Source: Choanephora cucurbitarum
Lineage: Eukaryota; Mucoromycota; Mucoromycetes; Mucorales; Choanephoraceae
DNA: 64,000 bases
Reading direction: 5' to 3'
Assembly: GCA_025331435.1 (NCBI GenBank)
Contig: JAIWNI010000066.1
Span: 1 to 64,000 of the forward strand
Shown: one piece after another, positions 33,969 to 49,838 of the stretch
How the letters are laid out: each line of letters begins with the position of its first letter
Position numbering within the stretch: position 1 is the first letter of the stretch
The notes under the pieces: generated by a model
What the model was told of the DNA's origin: nothing
Database searches by the model: none
Seen by the model: the letters and a program-made list of their open reading frames with translations, nothing else
Position numbers and translations under genes: made by a program

Positions 33969-36488
33969 GCCATACAAACAAAGAAGAATGCGCTACAATG
34001 CCTTGAGTATCAAATACACAGACTGTAATACGAGGTGTGAATCACATGCTCTTCCATTACTAAAAAAAAAGCGAGCTTAATCTTTTCCTATTCTTCTAAA
34101 GAAGCAATGCTTATTTCCTGTATTGCGAGATTTCTAAGGATTTTACTCAACAGTAAACATGTATAGCTTAAAACCATTGAAAACTACTTGTTGATGAAGG
34201 CAGTTGAGAGTGCTTATAAGCTATTTTAAATAATTTATTGGCTTGGCTAATTCCATTTTAGCCTTTTGAATTTATTAAGAACTGCAAGCAGTAGCATAAG
34301 CAAAAAAAATTCTTTATCATACTTACTTGGACTAACTTTAGCAGTTTTGTCAAACTGGCAGTCTATATTTGGTATCTTTACAGTAAACCTATTGCTTTGT
34401 ATTGATCACTTGAAAAGTTAGTTTCTTGAATAGATTCAAAAGTATAAGTATCAATTTTGATACCAACCTAGGAAAGGAAGCAGTCGTTATCGACTATAAT
34501 CAATACAGTCGATGCCTAAAGTGCTTTAAATAACGCAATGTTCTACTTGTTTTTCTGAAGGAAAAGGATTATTGTTTGTGTACACAGTCGAACATGCAAA
34601 ATGCTATCTATTTCCTAAAATGATTTGTCAGTACTGGAATATGAAAAGAAACATCCCATGTGGCCTCTTTTTCACAATGGTTGTAACTGTATCCCCTTTC
34701 ACCTCTCCTCCCCGATTTAGCGAATTCATTGCAGAACTAGGACCACAGCGTATCGTTAAAACGGGAATTTACATTTTAGGTGGAGACACTGTCTGCAGAT
34801 AGGAAATACTCTGTAATTTAACTGCACAAGTTTTGAGTACAAGAAATCGCTAAATAAGGGTAAAATTTCATTTATCCTATAAGGTACACAATCCAACAAA
34901 AGGCAGAAAAAACAAAACTATACAAGCAAAAAGCATTATAAAAAGAGAAGAACAAAAAAAAAAGCTAAATACAACTTCACTTCTTCCAGTTTTATTGATA
35001 TATGTTATCTTTCTATAATGATAATTTATTGACAGTTCAAACTGAAATCCTCTTGGAACATTCTTAATTCATACTTTATTATAGTAGTCAAGATGTCAAA
35101 CTATGGATCAATACATAGTCGCTTGATTTAAGAGAGTGTTCAGTTTGAGAGTATAACCATTTCGAGAGTGACAGTCTTTCAGAATGAAGATCAAACCAAG
35201 AACCAAATCACCATTTGCTTTAAGGCTATGCATGTCTCCAAAATGTCAGCACTCTTCAATAAGGGTGATTGTGCATTTTGACAGTGTATCCAAACTGTTG
35301 TTAGGAGTTTTTCTCAAAGTCAATAACACTCATTGAATTTGATCCCCATGAAAGCCAATGTAAAGACTGCATGATATATCCAATGTTTTGCCTTTAAATA
35401 AGCTGAGTTCAGATGAAACAAGAGCTAAAGCTTCTTAAAAAGTTAACCAAAGCATTTCCATACTGTCATCTTCATGTTTGAATCTGAATCGGCGTAAACT
35501 ATTTTCCCAAAAGTGTAACCAATGTTTTATTTAAGAGAAAACGTGTGATTGTGATCCACACTGACATGAAAGAGGCTCTAATCATATTATATGCTTTGTA
35601 CAATGTTGTACGACTGTTTAGTTACTGTTTATGGGCTTCATTTGTATACTCTTATTATGCTCTATTCTTCATTTATAACTCCATGACATCCCCAATAAGG
35701 AATAATGAGTAAGAAATTATTAAAGAGAGATTGAGCTTCTATTTCTCTCTTTTTTAAGAATCGATTTCCAAGAGATCGTCGTTCAAAAGAAGAGTGTTGT
35801 CTAAAGAATAGATTCACCATTTTCATTAGTTGTATAACATTCTGTTTAGGGAAGTCTCAAGTGGTTTGCCAGTTAGAACTTAAAAATGAAAGTCTAGAAA
35901 CTCTTGGTGAGTTACTCTAATCGCTTCTTTATCTTACTATCTTTTCTCCATCTTTCCCATGCTTTCAAGCAACAAGATCGCTAGAGAGATAAAAAAAAGG
36001 CTCTTTTCCCTGCTTGTTTACTTAAATAGACTTTGACAATCAAACTTGACGCTATACCAATAAGGATTTTAGTCACCGCCGTTTTTACTGTGACTAAAAG
36101 TCAATGTCCTCATATGAAGGTTGTTTAGATTAGCCTCGTTTTGTTACTGCTACCATATTCAATCTCTTTTAGTAATGTGTACCAAAGGAAATTTAGAACA
36201 GAGAACACACATCTGATTTCTTACTATCTTGTTAAGCACACACTACAAAAAGGGGGATAGAAGACACTTCAAGTCTACGCCACTATGTTCGAAATATGGA
36301 CTCAAAATAGAGTTTGACTCACCCCCTTCCTTTTTCTATTAAAAAGTCAAGGCTGTTTAACTGAGTTTTGAATCGCATTGTATGAATTCTTTGTGAGCTC
36401 TTGTACTACTTGTGTTTCTATTTTTCGTAAAAGACAGTTGAAACGAGGTTTTTTCTGAATCTCTTTCTTTTTCAGTCATCTAAGTTTC
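33969..36488. other. Long non-coding interval
   Basis: About 2.5 kb of AT-rich sequence. The 76-codon frame at 34572-34802 has no family resemblance and no leader of the local type, so I leave it out. No repeat pairing or RNA gene recognised. Confidence 0.5.
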
Positions 36489-38505
36489 ATGAAAGAACCC
36501 TCAAGGATACGTCCTAAACGAAACAAGCCATGTAAATTGACAATAGACTATCAAAAGACGCCGTTTTCTCACCAAAAAAAAAAACTCAAAAAATATTTTT
36601 TATCTGTCCTTTACAGGTGAAAACTGCCGCATGCACAGACGCAAATGTGTCAACTTTGACAACATGATCTGCGAGCGATGTCATAAACTTGATCTTGACT
36701 GTGTCTTCAAAGTGACTGAAAAGCCTGATCGCTCTTATAAGCCGGGTATTTCTTCGTCTAAGCGAAACAAGCTTTATGAAACGATTTGGTATTTGGAAGA
36801 GGAGACTGAGAACATTCAATTTGAACTGTCGCAGTTAAAAATGACAGCATCCAATCAGTCTAAACCTACAACTGAAGAAGAAGACTATCATATAAAAACA
36901 CTGCCCGCCTCAAGTAAAACTCAATGGGCTTTGACCATTTCCAACAGTCGACATGGTATTCAATTGCAGTCAAACATTCGATCTATGACGGATTTAGCCA
37001 GCTTTCTGGAAGAAGCATTTAATGTGTTTATCAAGGAAGGCAAATTTTCTATCAGTCATCCTATCTCTGAACTAGATGGAAAACAAACCTTGCCATTGAC
37101 TTTTCAATCTCTAGAGTACGAAGGCATTTTTCGCCCATTGTTCTCAGCAGCCAACACACCCCGTACCACACAAGATTCAGATATCTCTCTTGAGCTCCCG
37201 CTGGTCGGGCTTGGACACCGTTTGGATCAACAAATACGATCACTCAAGCAGGCTATGATTCGTATTTACTTCAATTGCTATGGTCTTGTTAACCCATTCT
37301 TGATACACTCATACTTCTATCCTATTCTCTGCGAAGATCCTGATTCACTCATGGCTACCACAATCGTTTCTATGGTTGCTCATTTGCCTTGTATTCATGT
37401 CGACATGTCTGGATTTCCATTCACAAGAGCTCAGTTTGCGGATGCCTGTCGTACAAGAGCAAAGAGGATGCTTGAAGAAACTCTATTCGAGTCTGAGCCT
37501 GCTCTAGAAACCTGCATTTCACTCTACATATTAATTTTCAGTAGTCTTCATTCTCTAAAAAACATAGAAGGTCGATTTCAATCAAGTATTTGCTGGCAGA
37601 TGATGGTTCAATTGCGCTTCACCTATCTTGACAAAAGTAAGATAAAGACAACAGAAGATATGATTAAGGCAGAATGCTACAAACGTCTTTATTATTTGGT
37701 TCGGTATATTGAATTCACACTCCATATGATCTATGACAATGCAAAAGATTTTTCTCATGTTACACAAAATATGGGTGTTGGCCTACCGACAGTCTTGCCT
37801 TGTGAAATGATGGATGATCGCCTTGTGAATGCTGTACTCTCTTTCCAAACCGTAGGTCGCCTTATTGTATGTCTTGGTTCTGGATTCAATGAAAGCGAGA
37901 GAGGCGCCACTTTGCTGATGGTAGGTGTTGTCGAAAGAATTCCTTCTCATACTATCCGTCATCTGGAGAAGATTCTGCTGGAACTATGGGAAACAACGCC
38001 TCCACGAGTAAGATTAGGGTATGGACCCTATCGACTGATTGATCCTGCTTCAGTAGAAGCATGTACAGATCCCTGTATTTTACGTTGTAATCTAAACTAT
38101 TATCTCTATTGGATTATGTTACACACTAAGCTGATGGAGGAACCGCAAGGAACAGACTTGACAGGTGCTGCATTTGGTCGCATTGATGGTGATCGTGCAC
38201 TTATCATTGTATCTATCTGCTCAGACGCACTAGCAAGAATATTTAAGGTAATCAACGCGGTTTCACCTTGTACAATTGAATATCACTGGATGACATTGTG
38301 TGTCGATGTCCTCAGGTTGTTGACTGCTTCGGCGAACATACCCATAAGAAAAAGAGCAGAAGAAAACTTAGCAATGTTGTCAAGCGTTGTCAAAGACAAG
38401 TTGAACTGCATTGGTGATACCTCTAAGTATGCCTTTTCCTCTCAAGCGCCTTATTTGCTCCAAATCAAGAAAGCAATTGTTGATTACATGGACTTTAATC
38501 TATAG
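36489..38505 (+). CDS. Zn(II)2Cys6 transcription factor with fungal-specific middle homology region
   Basis: DNA-binding regulator of the Gal4 class. Exon 1 (36489-36531) encodes MKEPSRIRPKRNKPC up to the first base of the Cys codon. Exon 2 (36617-38505) completes the zinc cluster: C-x2-C-x6-C-x7-C-x2-C-x6-C (CENC, RRKC, CERC, DLDC). An 85-nt intron therefore splits the first zinc-binding Cys codon. Total 643 residues. A short coiled segment follows the cluster (YLEEETENIQFELSQL, about 58-73). The fungal_trans-type helical domain covers about 190-480, including a short FNCYGLVNPFLIHS block typical of these proteins. Targets cannot be read from context; no metabolic cluster is adjacent. Confidence 0.88.
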
Positions 38506-39978
38506 ATTTCCATAATATGTATATTTCTTTTAGTTTCTTTTATGTTTGTTTACTTGTTGATTAGTTTACTTTATGCTTCAGAATTCATCCAACCCATAAA
38601 AAAACATGTATGTTTTCTCAAAATATAGCTTATTTTTCTGGCAGTTTCTGCTGTATAGCCAGGTGCTACTATAGTTTCATTTTCCAGCTTTCTTTTTTCG
38701 TTTGATTATCCTGAACTCCAATTAAACTAAAGTGCATGTTTATTGCAGAGATACACAGGAAATCGATTCAAGTGAGAGGAAAGAAGATAGCCTTACTCTG
38801 AGACAAATGTGAGGATTAAGCGAGGGTAACTCATGTTTTATTTTACTTTTCTCAATTTTTTTCGGGCAAGCACTAAAAACATCAAAATCAATTGTTCATC
38901 TTTTGCAATTGTGTCTTTCCCAAAGACTCAAGCTTTTCCAGCTCTAAATCAATTCATTTTTGCGTTTCTTATGCATAAATTTCTACGGAATGTCTGTTAT
39001 CGTGCCTCTTATTCTTTTTTCTATGAAATCAGCAAACAACATATAAACCTCATGTAAAGATCATCCAACTAAATCTCTCTATATTATTATTATGGTTTAC
39101 CACAGTTCGTTTAAGCCTCATATGTTCATGCACTGTATTGAACGGTGGAGACAATCTGTGCTGTTGCGTAACCGAGGGAGGGCATACCAAAATTAGTAGG
39201 TTGCCGGCGAGCCTACTGTACTAATTGATAACTACTAATAAAAAAAGCTTTCTCACTCTTCAGGGATTCTTAGCTGATGCAACTATACGAACAATGGACG
39301 AAAAGCAAAAAACTACTTATGCATATAACGATGATGACATATCAGATGGTTTGTTCATACTTCTATATCAGGTCAAGATGACAGACAAGCCTTCGGAAAG
39401 AGATGAGTATCGTGATAGATTGACAAAAAGTACAGCATAAAGTTATAAATTCATTGAGTTTTTGAAGTATGTAGTGCCTAAAAAAACAAAATATAAAAGA
39501 AGCAAAAAGAAATAAGGTAAGTTTTTTTTATTAATCACTCCAGACAGATGTTATGTATCTAATGTCTTGTAGCAATAACTACTTCATGTTTTTTTTAAAG
39601 ACTTGATGTATTTACAAGTTATACAACAAGTACTAAACTAGTGTACTTCTTTACTTGTAACTTAATTGATATCATCATTCCTTGCCCTAAAAACTTGTAT
39701 TATTGAATGAGATAATACCAACTCTTTACTCTAGTTCTTGGGTCTCAACTTGATGGACTTTAGTTTGATTTTTTATCCAGTAAGGATTTACTTTATCTCT
39801 AATGTTATATTCTGAAATGACTTATTTGGTATTCGAGACTGAATGTGCTCAAATCACCACAAAGCAGCAAAAACGAATCTCATGACTTTGTAAAAAAGAT
39901 GCAATTGGTAGTAGTAGTTTGATTTTCTTTTTTAATCTCTTTCTCTTTCCTTTCATTTTTTATTTTGTTGTAGTCAAT
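38506..39978. other. Non-coding interval with a GC-rich hairpin
   Basis: About 1.5 kb without a supported gene; short frames at 38833 and 39225 show no family signal. A locally GC-rich stem-loop lies at about 39190-39225 (AATTAGTAGG ... CCTACTGTACTAATT around TTGCCGGCGAG). Confidence 0.45.
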
Positions 39979-41997
39979 ATGCAGCACAATAAAGAATTTT
40001 CCCATCTTTTTCTGAGAATCAGTCGTGCTCCTAAGGAAGAGATTAGTAATAAAAAGAAGCTTGCTCCTAAAATTCGTAAAAACAAAAACCCTGTAGGCCT
40101 TATCAATATCGGCAACACTTGCTATTTTAACAGTCTGCTCCAGGTAAAAAGAAAAAGAAACAGAGATAGAGAGTCTATAAGAGTTCTGTGATATTCATTC
40201 TGGAAAAAAAGTATTATTATACCATTGTGCCTTTTAGAGATACAGTGCTCCACTATGAGAACTATGTTGAAGACGAGGATAACGAACCAAAAAAGACTGG
40301 CGGTTTAAAAGTAGATCAACCAAAAATTCGACGTGCAAAGAGATGTAAGTAGCCAAATAAAATTAATAGAGTGCCTTTGGATCAGTCAACAACTTTTTTT
40401 TCTTCTACCGCCAAAGTTGTCGTATTGCTGAAAGAGCTATTTTACAGCATTCAGCATTGCAAAGAAAATGCTATTTCGCCTGAATATAATTTAGCTTGCA
40501 TGGCTTTATTAAATGAGAAAGAAAATGATGTTCAAGAAGATGAAATCGCGAAGTTTACAAAGAAAGGTCCATCGCAATTGGTAGAGCAAAATGATATCAA
40601 CAACAGTAGTCAAATCAATGTTGTCGATGATACCCAAAATACTAAAAATAGCGGACTGGTAGACACTGAGATGGCGGGGACAATCCAGTGCCATTCAGAC
40701 TTCCGATCTGCAGTTACCGAGGTTGTCGTGAAAGACAAAGACATATCATTACAAGCCTCTCCCTCATATGAATCAATCGTGCCTAAACAGAAAGCAAAAC
40801 ATCTTTTAGTGGACACAAAAAAGTATAGGCAAAAAGAGAAACTAAACGTCAATTCAATGATGTTTGGAAGACAGCAAGATCTTACTGAGTGTATGGGAAA
40901 CATCATGTATCTTGTTGAAGCTGCTCTTAAAACAAAAGATGGGAAACAAGTAGACGATGTTGTACGCCAAACATTCTATGGTAAAGCTTGTCAAGTCTTA
41001 TCATACTACGACGATACAACTCTGCAAAAAGTGAAGAAAAAACAGGAAGAAGATTTCGCACATATCATTGTGAATATCAAAGAGGGAAGCAACCTTTATG
41101 AGATTATGGATAACTACTTTTTTGCCAACCAAGTCAATTTCCAAGGTGGGCATGACGCTACTCGCGAAGTTGTTGTCAAGTCATTCCCTCCTATTCTTCA
41201 AATTCACATTCAGGTATGGTCCATGTACCAGTTTCTTTTGTCTTCTTTCTTTGGCGAAAAGAAGAAAAGCAATACTAACTCGGCTTATTTGTAGCGTGTT
41301 CAATTTAATCGTGAGTTGGTCCGCGCGTATAAGTCAAAAGCTCATGTTCATTTTGACAAGGCAATTTATCTTGACAGATATACTGAAGAACTGGAAGATA
41401 AACGAGCTCAGTTAGCTTCTTGGAGAGCAGAACTGGATAAAATCACTCAAAGAGTCAAAAGAGCTGAACAATTTCTCGTAAATTCATTGAAAAGACTATG
41501 CATACTGCTTTGACTAAGACATATTGTTCTTTTTATCGACACATTATATATACATTGATGATCTAATGAAGAAAACACAAAAGGTGCTCATTAGATGCCA
41601 GATTGAGAGAAGCAAAGAGAAAAGGAAACAAATCGGCCATGACTTAAACTCAATAGCTCCAGTTAAAAAGTATATAAGTTTGATTGAGAGATACAACCGA
41701 AAAATCAAAAATCTCGAGAAAAAAATACAAACACAATATAAGGATCATACCAAAGTAGCATACAAGTTACATGCTGTATTTATTCACCAAGGTCAGGCCA
41801 ACTATGGTCATTATTGGATTTATATTCTAGATCATGCGGAAGATCAATGGTGGAAATACAATGATTCCTTAGTTACTAAAGTTGATGAAAGCGAAATTTT
41901 CCATAGCACGACTGGTTCAGCTACCAATCCATATTTTTTGGCATATGTTGATGCAAACAGAATCGAAGAGTATGTCGAGACCATACCGCAACTCTAG
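39979..41997 (+). CDS. Ubiquitin-specific protease, UBP2/USP25-28-like, short form
   Basis: Cysteine protease that removes ubiquitin. Exons 39979-40143, 40212-40344, 40417-41213, 41295-41477 and 41572-41997 give 567 residues. The catalytic Cys box is NPVGLINIGNTCYFNSLLQ, continuing YYYTIVPFRDTVL across the first intron. FGRQQDLTECMGNIM is diagnostic of the Ubp2 group. The His box is HQGQANYGHYWIYI, with YNDSLVTKV supplying the third catalytic residue. A Lys/Glu-rich coiled region lies between (about 400-460). Yeast Ubp2 has about 1270 residues and a long N-terminal region that is missing here, so this is a catalytic-core form or a paralogue. The last junction (acceptor at 41571) was chosen by frame only. 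Confidence 0.8.
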
Positions 41998-43315
41998 ATG
42001 ATGTTTCAAATGCTTCATAAAAAAAGCTTTTCAAACAATAAAAAAATATCGCTGAATTTATATTTATCGAACAAAGACAGATTTCCGCATAACCTGATGT
42101 TCGAATACCAAACATACTTGAGTTTCTCTTTTTTCAAACATGCTGCAACTACTCTTTAATGACTTTTTCAAGGCGAATATCTCAGTATCTTTTGGAGCTA
42201 AGTATACGCATTAGAATTATTGCACGAAACTTTATACATATGAGCTCTGCCCTACGCCAAGAAGCCTTTGACTGCCTTGACAAACAATCATTTATCTCCA
42301 TCCAGGAGCGAGAGGTTGTCGCTCTTCTATTGCAAATATATGATGAATCTTACTTAGCATACAGTCCTAAGTGTTGCCCAGTAAAGTTTGTTTGACGAAT
42401 TGGTAATTTGTCTTCTATTCTTTCATAGCATCATTACTCTTTTTTGTAGCTCTTGACATACAGTGGAGCTGATTCAATTCTTCTCAATCCTAAATATTGA
42501 GTATTTTTTCCTCCTCATGAACAAAACTTTTATTTTCATACATTCAAAACAGCTCCGATAACAAAATGCTCTAAAGACCAAAAACACCACCAAGCTTGAT
42601 CCTTAACAACAAGTGCAAAAACAAAACTAATAAGCAGTCTATTGACTCTTACGCCCTCACAATTATCTGCATAAGATATCCAAGACCATCAAACAGTTTT
42701 TAGAGACTGTACTGGTCATCTATATAAGCAGGAATTGATTTGCCTTTGTTTTATATTGACTAGGTCGCTGAAAAATGAGCTTGTACTATTTGGTCTAATG
42801 ATTTTTGTTATGTAAGAGAAGGGCATTGTTGTAAACTCAGAGTCGTTTAAGAACAAGCTTAGATTGAGGAACAGTTGCCAGAAAAAGTTGTTGACAAAAG
42901 CACGATGCTTTAGGTATGTCTTTTTTCTTGAGAGATGGTCAAGGTTCTCTTCTGTCTGTAGATGATATGAAGAACTACGGGTAGTATGCTCCTATCTTGA
43001 CCAAGCATTTTTAATCTTGCCTCTTGGATCTTCAGGCCGAGGAAGGTAGCATCTTCATAATTTGAGCAGATAGTGATACATGCTACTCCGCTGCTGTCTC
43101 TTGCGTTTAGAAGACAAGACGCATGGGTGAGCAATGCAATTTTCGACCTGCACAGAGCCTACAATCGATTCCAATTCAGGATTTGATTTGAAGAAAACAT
43201 GTGTACCTGAATTTAAAAAAAAAGAAAAGAAAAAGAAACGTGTAACCTGCCTTCTTTCTTTTCCTTCTGCTTTTGTTGTTTATTAAATACATTCTTAAGA
43301 CGCGACTTTGATATT
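41998..43315. other. Non-coding interval
   Basis: About 1.3 kb. Frames at 42159-42395 and 42910-43134 (minus) show no recognised family and no splice partners. Otherwise AT-rich with A/G-rich sequence before ALG8. Confidence 0.45.
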
Positions 43316-45343
<2,028 letters not shown>

Positions 45344-45362
45344 AACTTTATTTTTTTTGTCT

Positions 45363-46875
45363 TTAAAAGTATCGACCTTCTAATGAGTATGATTTTTGTT
45401 CTTTTTCAATATAAGGGCCAAACACTGGATTGGGCAGACCATACTGTTTTAATTCAAGTACACCTCTTCCACCTGGTATTAGTTTTTGAAGTTCTTGTCT
45501 CGAAGGTATAGGTTCATAAGATACCTATAAGAAAAAGAATTCAATACATCGAAATACATATACAGCATTGGTCTATCTTTTCACTTTACTGTATCGTTAA
45601 TCATTGTATACTTTGAAAGTAGTTCTGTCACTGCTTCTTCTTCCTTAGCAGCTCTTGCAGCTACAGCTGATTTGCGAAGGTGGGCTTTAGATTGTTGAAT
45701 TGAACGTAAATCTGCCTTACAGTCCCTTGCAAATCCAACGGCTCGACCCATTTTACTTTGGACACAAAAATTGGTAAGTAGAGATGTAGATGAGAATAAA
45801 CCCTGACTTACCTGTTATCATTTGCATCCATTGCTAAAAACTTCTTAGCCATAGCCTGTATATGTCCTATCTTTCAGCATACAAAAGAAAACAGAGTGAA
45901 GTTGATTCTAACCTTATAAAACAATGTGCCGTTTGACATATATTTCTTCAAATCTGTTGATACATCTTGAGTACCATTGATTGAAGAAACCAGCCCCAAT
46001 GCCATTTCATACTGCCCTGCTATTCCCATGTATAACTTAGCAACCAATGATTTGGATATGTTTCCTGTCGATAATGCTTTATGGATAGCAATCGATTGAG
46101 CGTCTGCTAAAGCCATTCTAAAATACTCCCCCCTCTAGTTTTAGCCAGGCCATTCCTTCATTCGTATGTAATCATACTTACTTTGAAAGGGCAATAGGGA
46201 ATTCACGAATAGTTTCTATTGGCCGATTAGAAGGTGATTGTTTCCAGAAAGGAATCACATCATTTGCAACGAAATAGAAGACGCCTGCAGCCGTGTTTAA
46301 TGTATCGGCTGCCTTGTTGTAATTGGGGTTGGTTTGGTTTAGAAAATCATTCGCGTATAGTGAAAGGGCATAGGCATAAGTCATGAGCACAAAGATGAGT
46401 TCATACTGAATATCAGAACAAGTGATACGTGGTGCATTACTGCCTGTATGAATAAGATGATCACTCAATGTAGAGCGCCAAGAAGTCTCTAAATATTTAT
46501 TTTAAAGTTCAGTCTTCAGGTGCATTTCATCTGGTCTCATTTACCTATCTCTTTTTTAAATTGAAGTTCGTTAGCTTCGAGGCAATTGACAATACTGACT
46601 AAATAGGGTAGATATTCCTCAATTGTCTAAGTTAAATCCATTCCCGTTTGAACCTTTTAGATAGTGTCCGCTTAAAAAAGATTTGGGCTTACATTGATGA
46701 TAGCTTGATAATCGCGTGCTGATTCGGTTTCTTTTTTAAGCTCTTTCAGTACTGTTCTAAGCCTGCCTCTCTGAGCAGTTGCATCTGATATCTCGGTTGA
46801 ATAAGATCCAGGTGTCTCAAGGTAATCTATAAACGACAGTGTGCCTGTTGTTGGTAACGAATAAGGATAACTCAT
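45363..46875 (-). CDS. BRO1-domain protein (BROX-like)
   Basis: Seven exons (46875-46693, 46626-46545, 46488-46182, 46117-45913, 45855-45812, 45755-45590, 45524-45363) give 382 residues. The BRO1 fold is marked by the region EIETSWRSTLSDHLI, an all-helical middle with FELIFVLMTYAYAL-like sequence (YELIFVLMTYAYALSLYAND), then ALADAQSIAIHKAL and AKLYMGIAGQYE. The length covers essentially only the BRO1 domain, as in BROX, without the coiled coil and Pro-rich tail of Bro1/Alix. BRO1 domains bind ESCRT-III (Snf7/CHMP4). No CaaX motif is visible; it ends SLEGRYF. Confidence 0.82.
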
Positions 46876-46959
46876 ATTGATTTAAATAAAGGAATAAGAA
46901 AGCAAGAAAATGGGAACGAAAGAGTTTATATACAGAAAAAAGAAACGGAGCATGGATTT

Positions 46960-48781
<1,822 letters not shown>

Positions 48782-49534
48782 ATGGACGATTCAGTCAATA
48801 AATTAGTAAACCAAGAAGATGAAGACGGTAGTCTTATCAATCTCTCACCAACAATTACTGAAGAATGGCAAAAGTCTACCTCCTCCTCTTCCTCTTCTAA
48901 TGCCTCTACAGACTGCGAACCACACGAACAAGAAGATGAACAAATGAAAGCAGCAGATTTTGTTCCCCAGATACTTAAGGATGTAGCCAATGAATTTCTT
49001 CCAAACCGAACTCATCAATCACTTAATCATGATGAAGCTAGCAAGACGTCACCCGAATCTATCAACCTAGAGAACAACCATCCGACTGTACCTGCTCACC
49101 AGGAACCAGCAAAAGAAACAACCACCTTCAGAGTCTATCAGAAGACAAAGTTAGTTGTCCATCCTTCTAAGCCTAATCGACCTTCAAACATTTATTATCG
49201 TCAAAGACTAAGCACCCCTTTACGTAATGAACAAATCGCTCGTACCAAAACAAATATATCAATTCCTGTTTATCATCCTTATGCACGCAATGATCAAAAG
49301 CATAAGAGATCGACTAGACATCGTAGACAAACTACTGAAATGGAAACCGATGATCATTGGTAAGATTAGAGACTAGTTGTTTGTACACAATGATCTTATT
49401 CTTGTCTATTCAGGCATACCTTGCGATCAATTGTTCGCTTTTTTCTTGGTACAATCACTACTATTGTCGTTTTCTTAGGTGTTATGGCTCTATACTATGT
49501 ATTGGACGCACTCTTATTTAATGATTACAACTAA
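48782..49534 (+). CDS. Hypothetical tail-anchored membrane protein
   Basis: Not recognised. Exons 48782-49359 and 49414-49534 give 232 residues. The N-terminal 190 are disordered, with a Ser run, acidic patches and then basic Arg/Lys/His-rich sequence (residues about 140-185). The second exon encodes one strong membrane helix close to the C-terminus (LGTITTIVVFLGVMALYYV). A cytosolic disordered region plus C-terminal anchor suggests a tail-anchored ER or nuclear envelope protein. Confidence 0.65.
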
Positions 49535-49838
49535 TCTAGTCATTGAATCCTCTATTTTATCTTTTATCATTGCTTTATTATTTTATCACACAAGTATCAA
49601 TTCAGTTTAGCAAATTTACACTTTAATAAACACTACATGAATTTCTTATCTTCTGCTATGGCTAGCGCAGTGTAAGAAACTTGCTTATGAAAGCCAAGGA
49701 TATTACATTGTCAATCAGACCCTGATATGTATATCAAGTAGCACAAACGCGAAAATTGTATCAACACAAATCTCCGGTCGAAGTCTGAGCTTGTGAGTTT
49801 ATTTGAAAGAAGTATTTTTCTTTCAATTCCATAAAAGA

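Noticed and set aside
34572..34802. 76-codon plus-strand frame
   Set aside because: No local-type leader, no recognised family, and isolated in AT-rich sequence.
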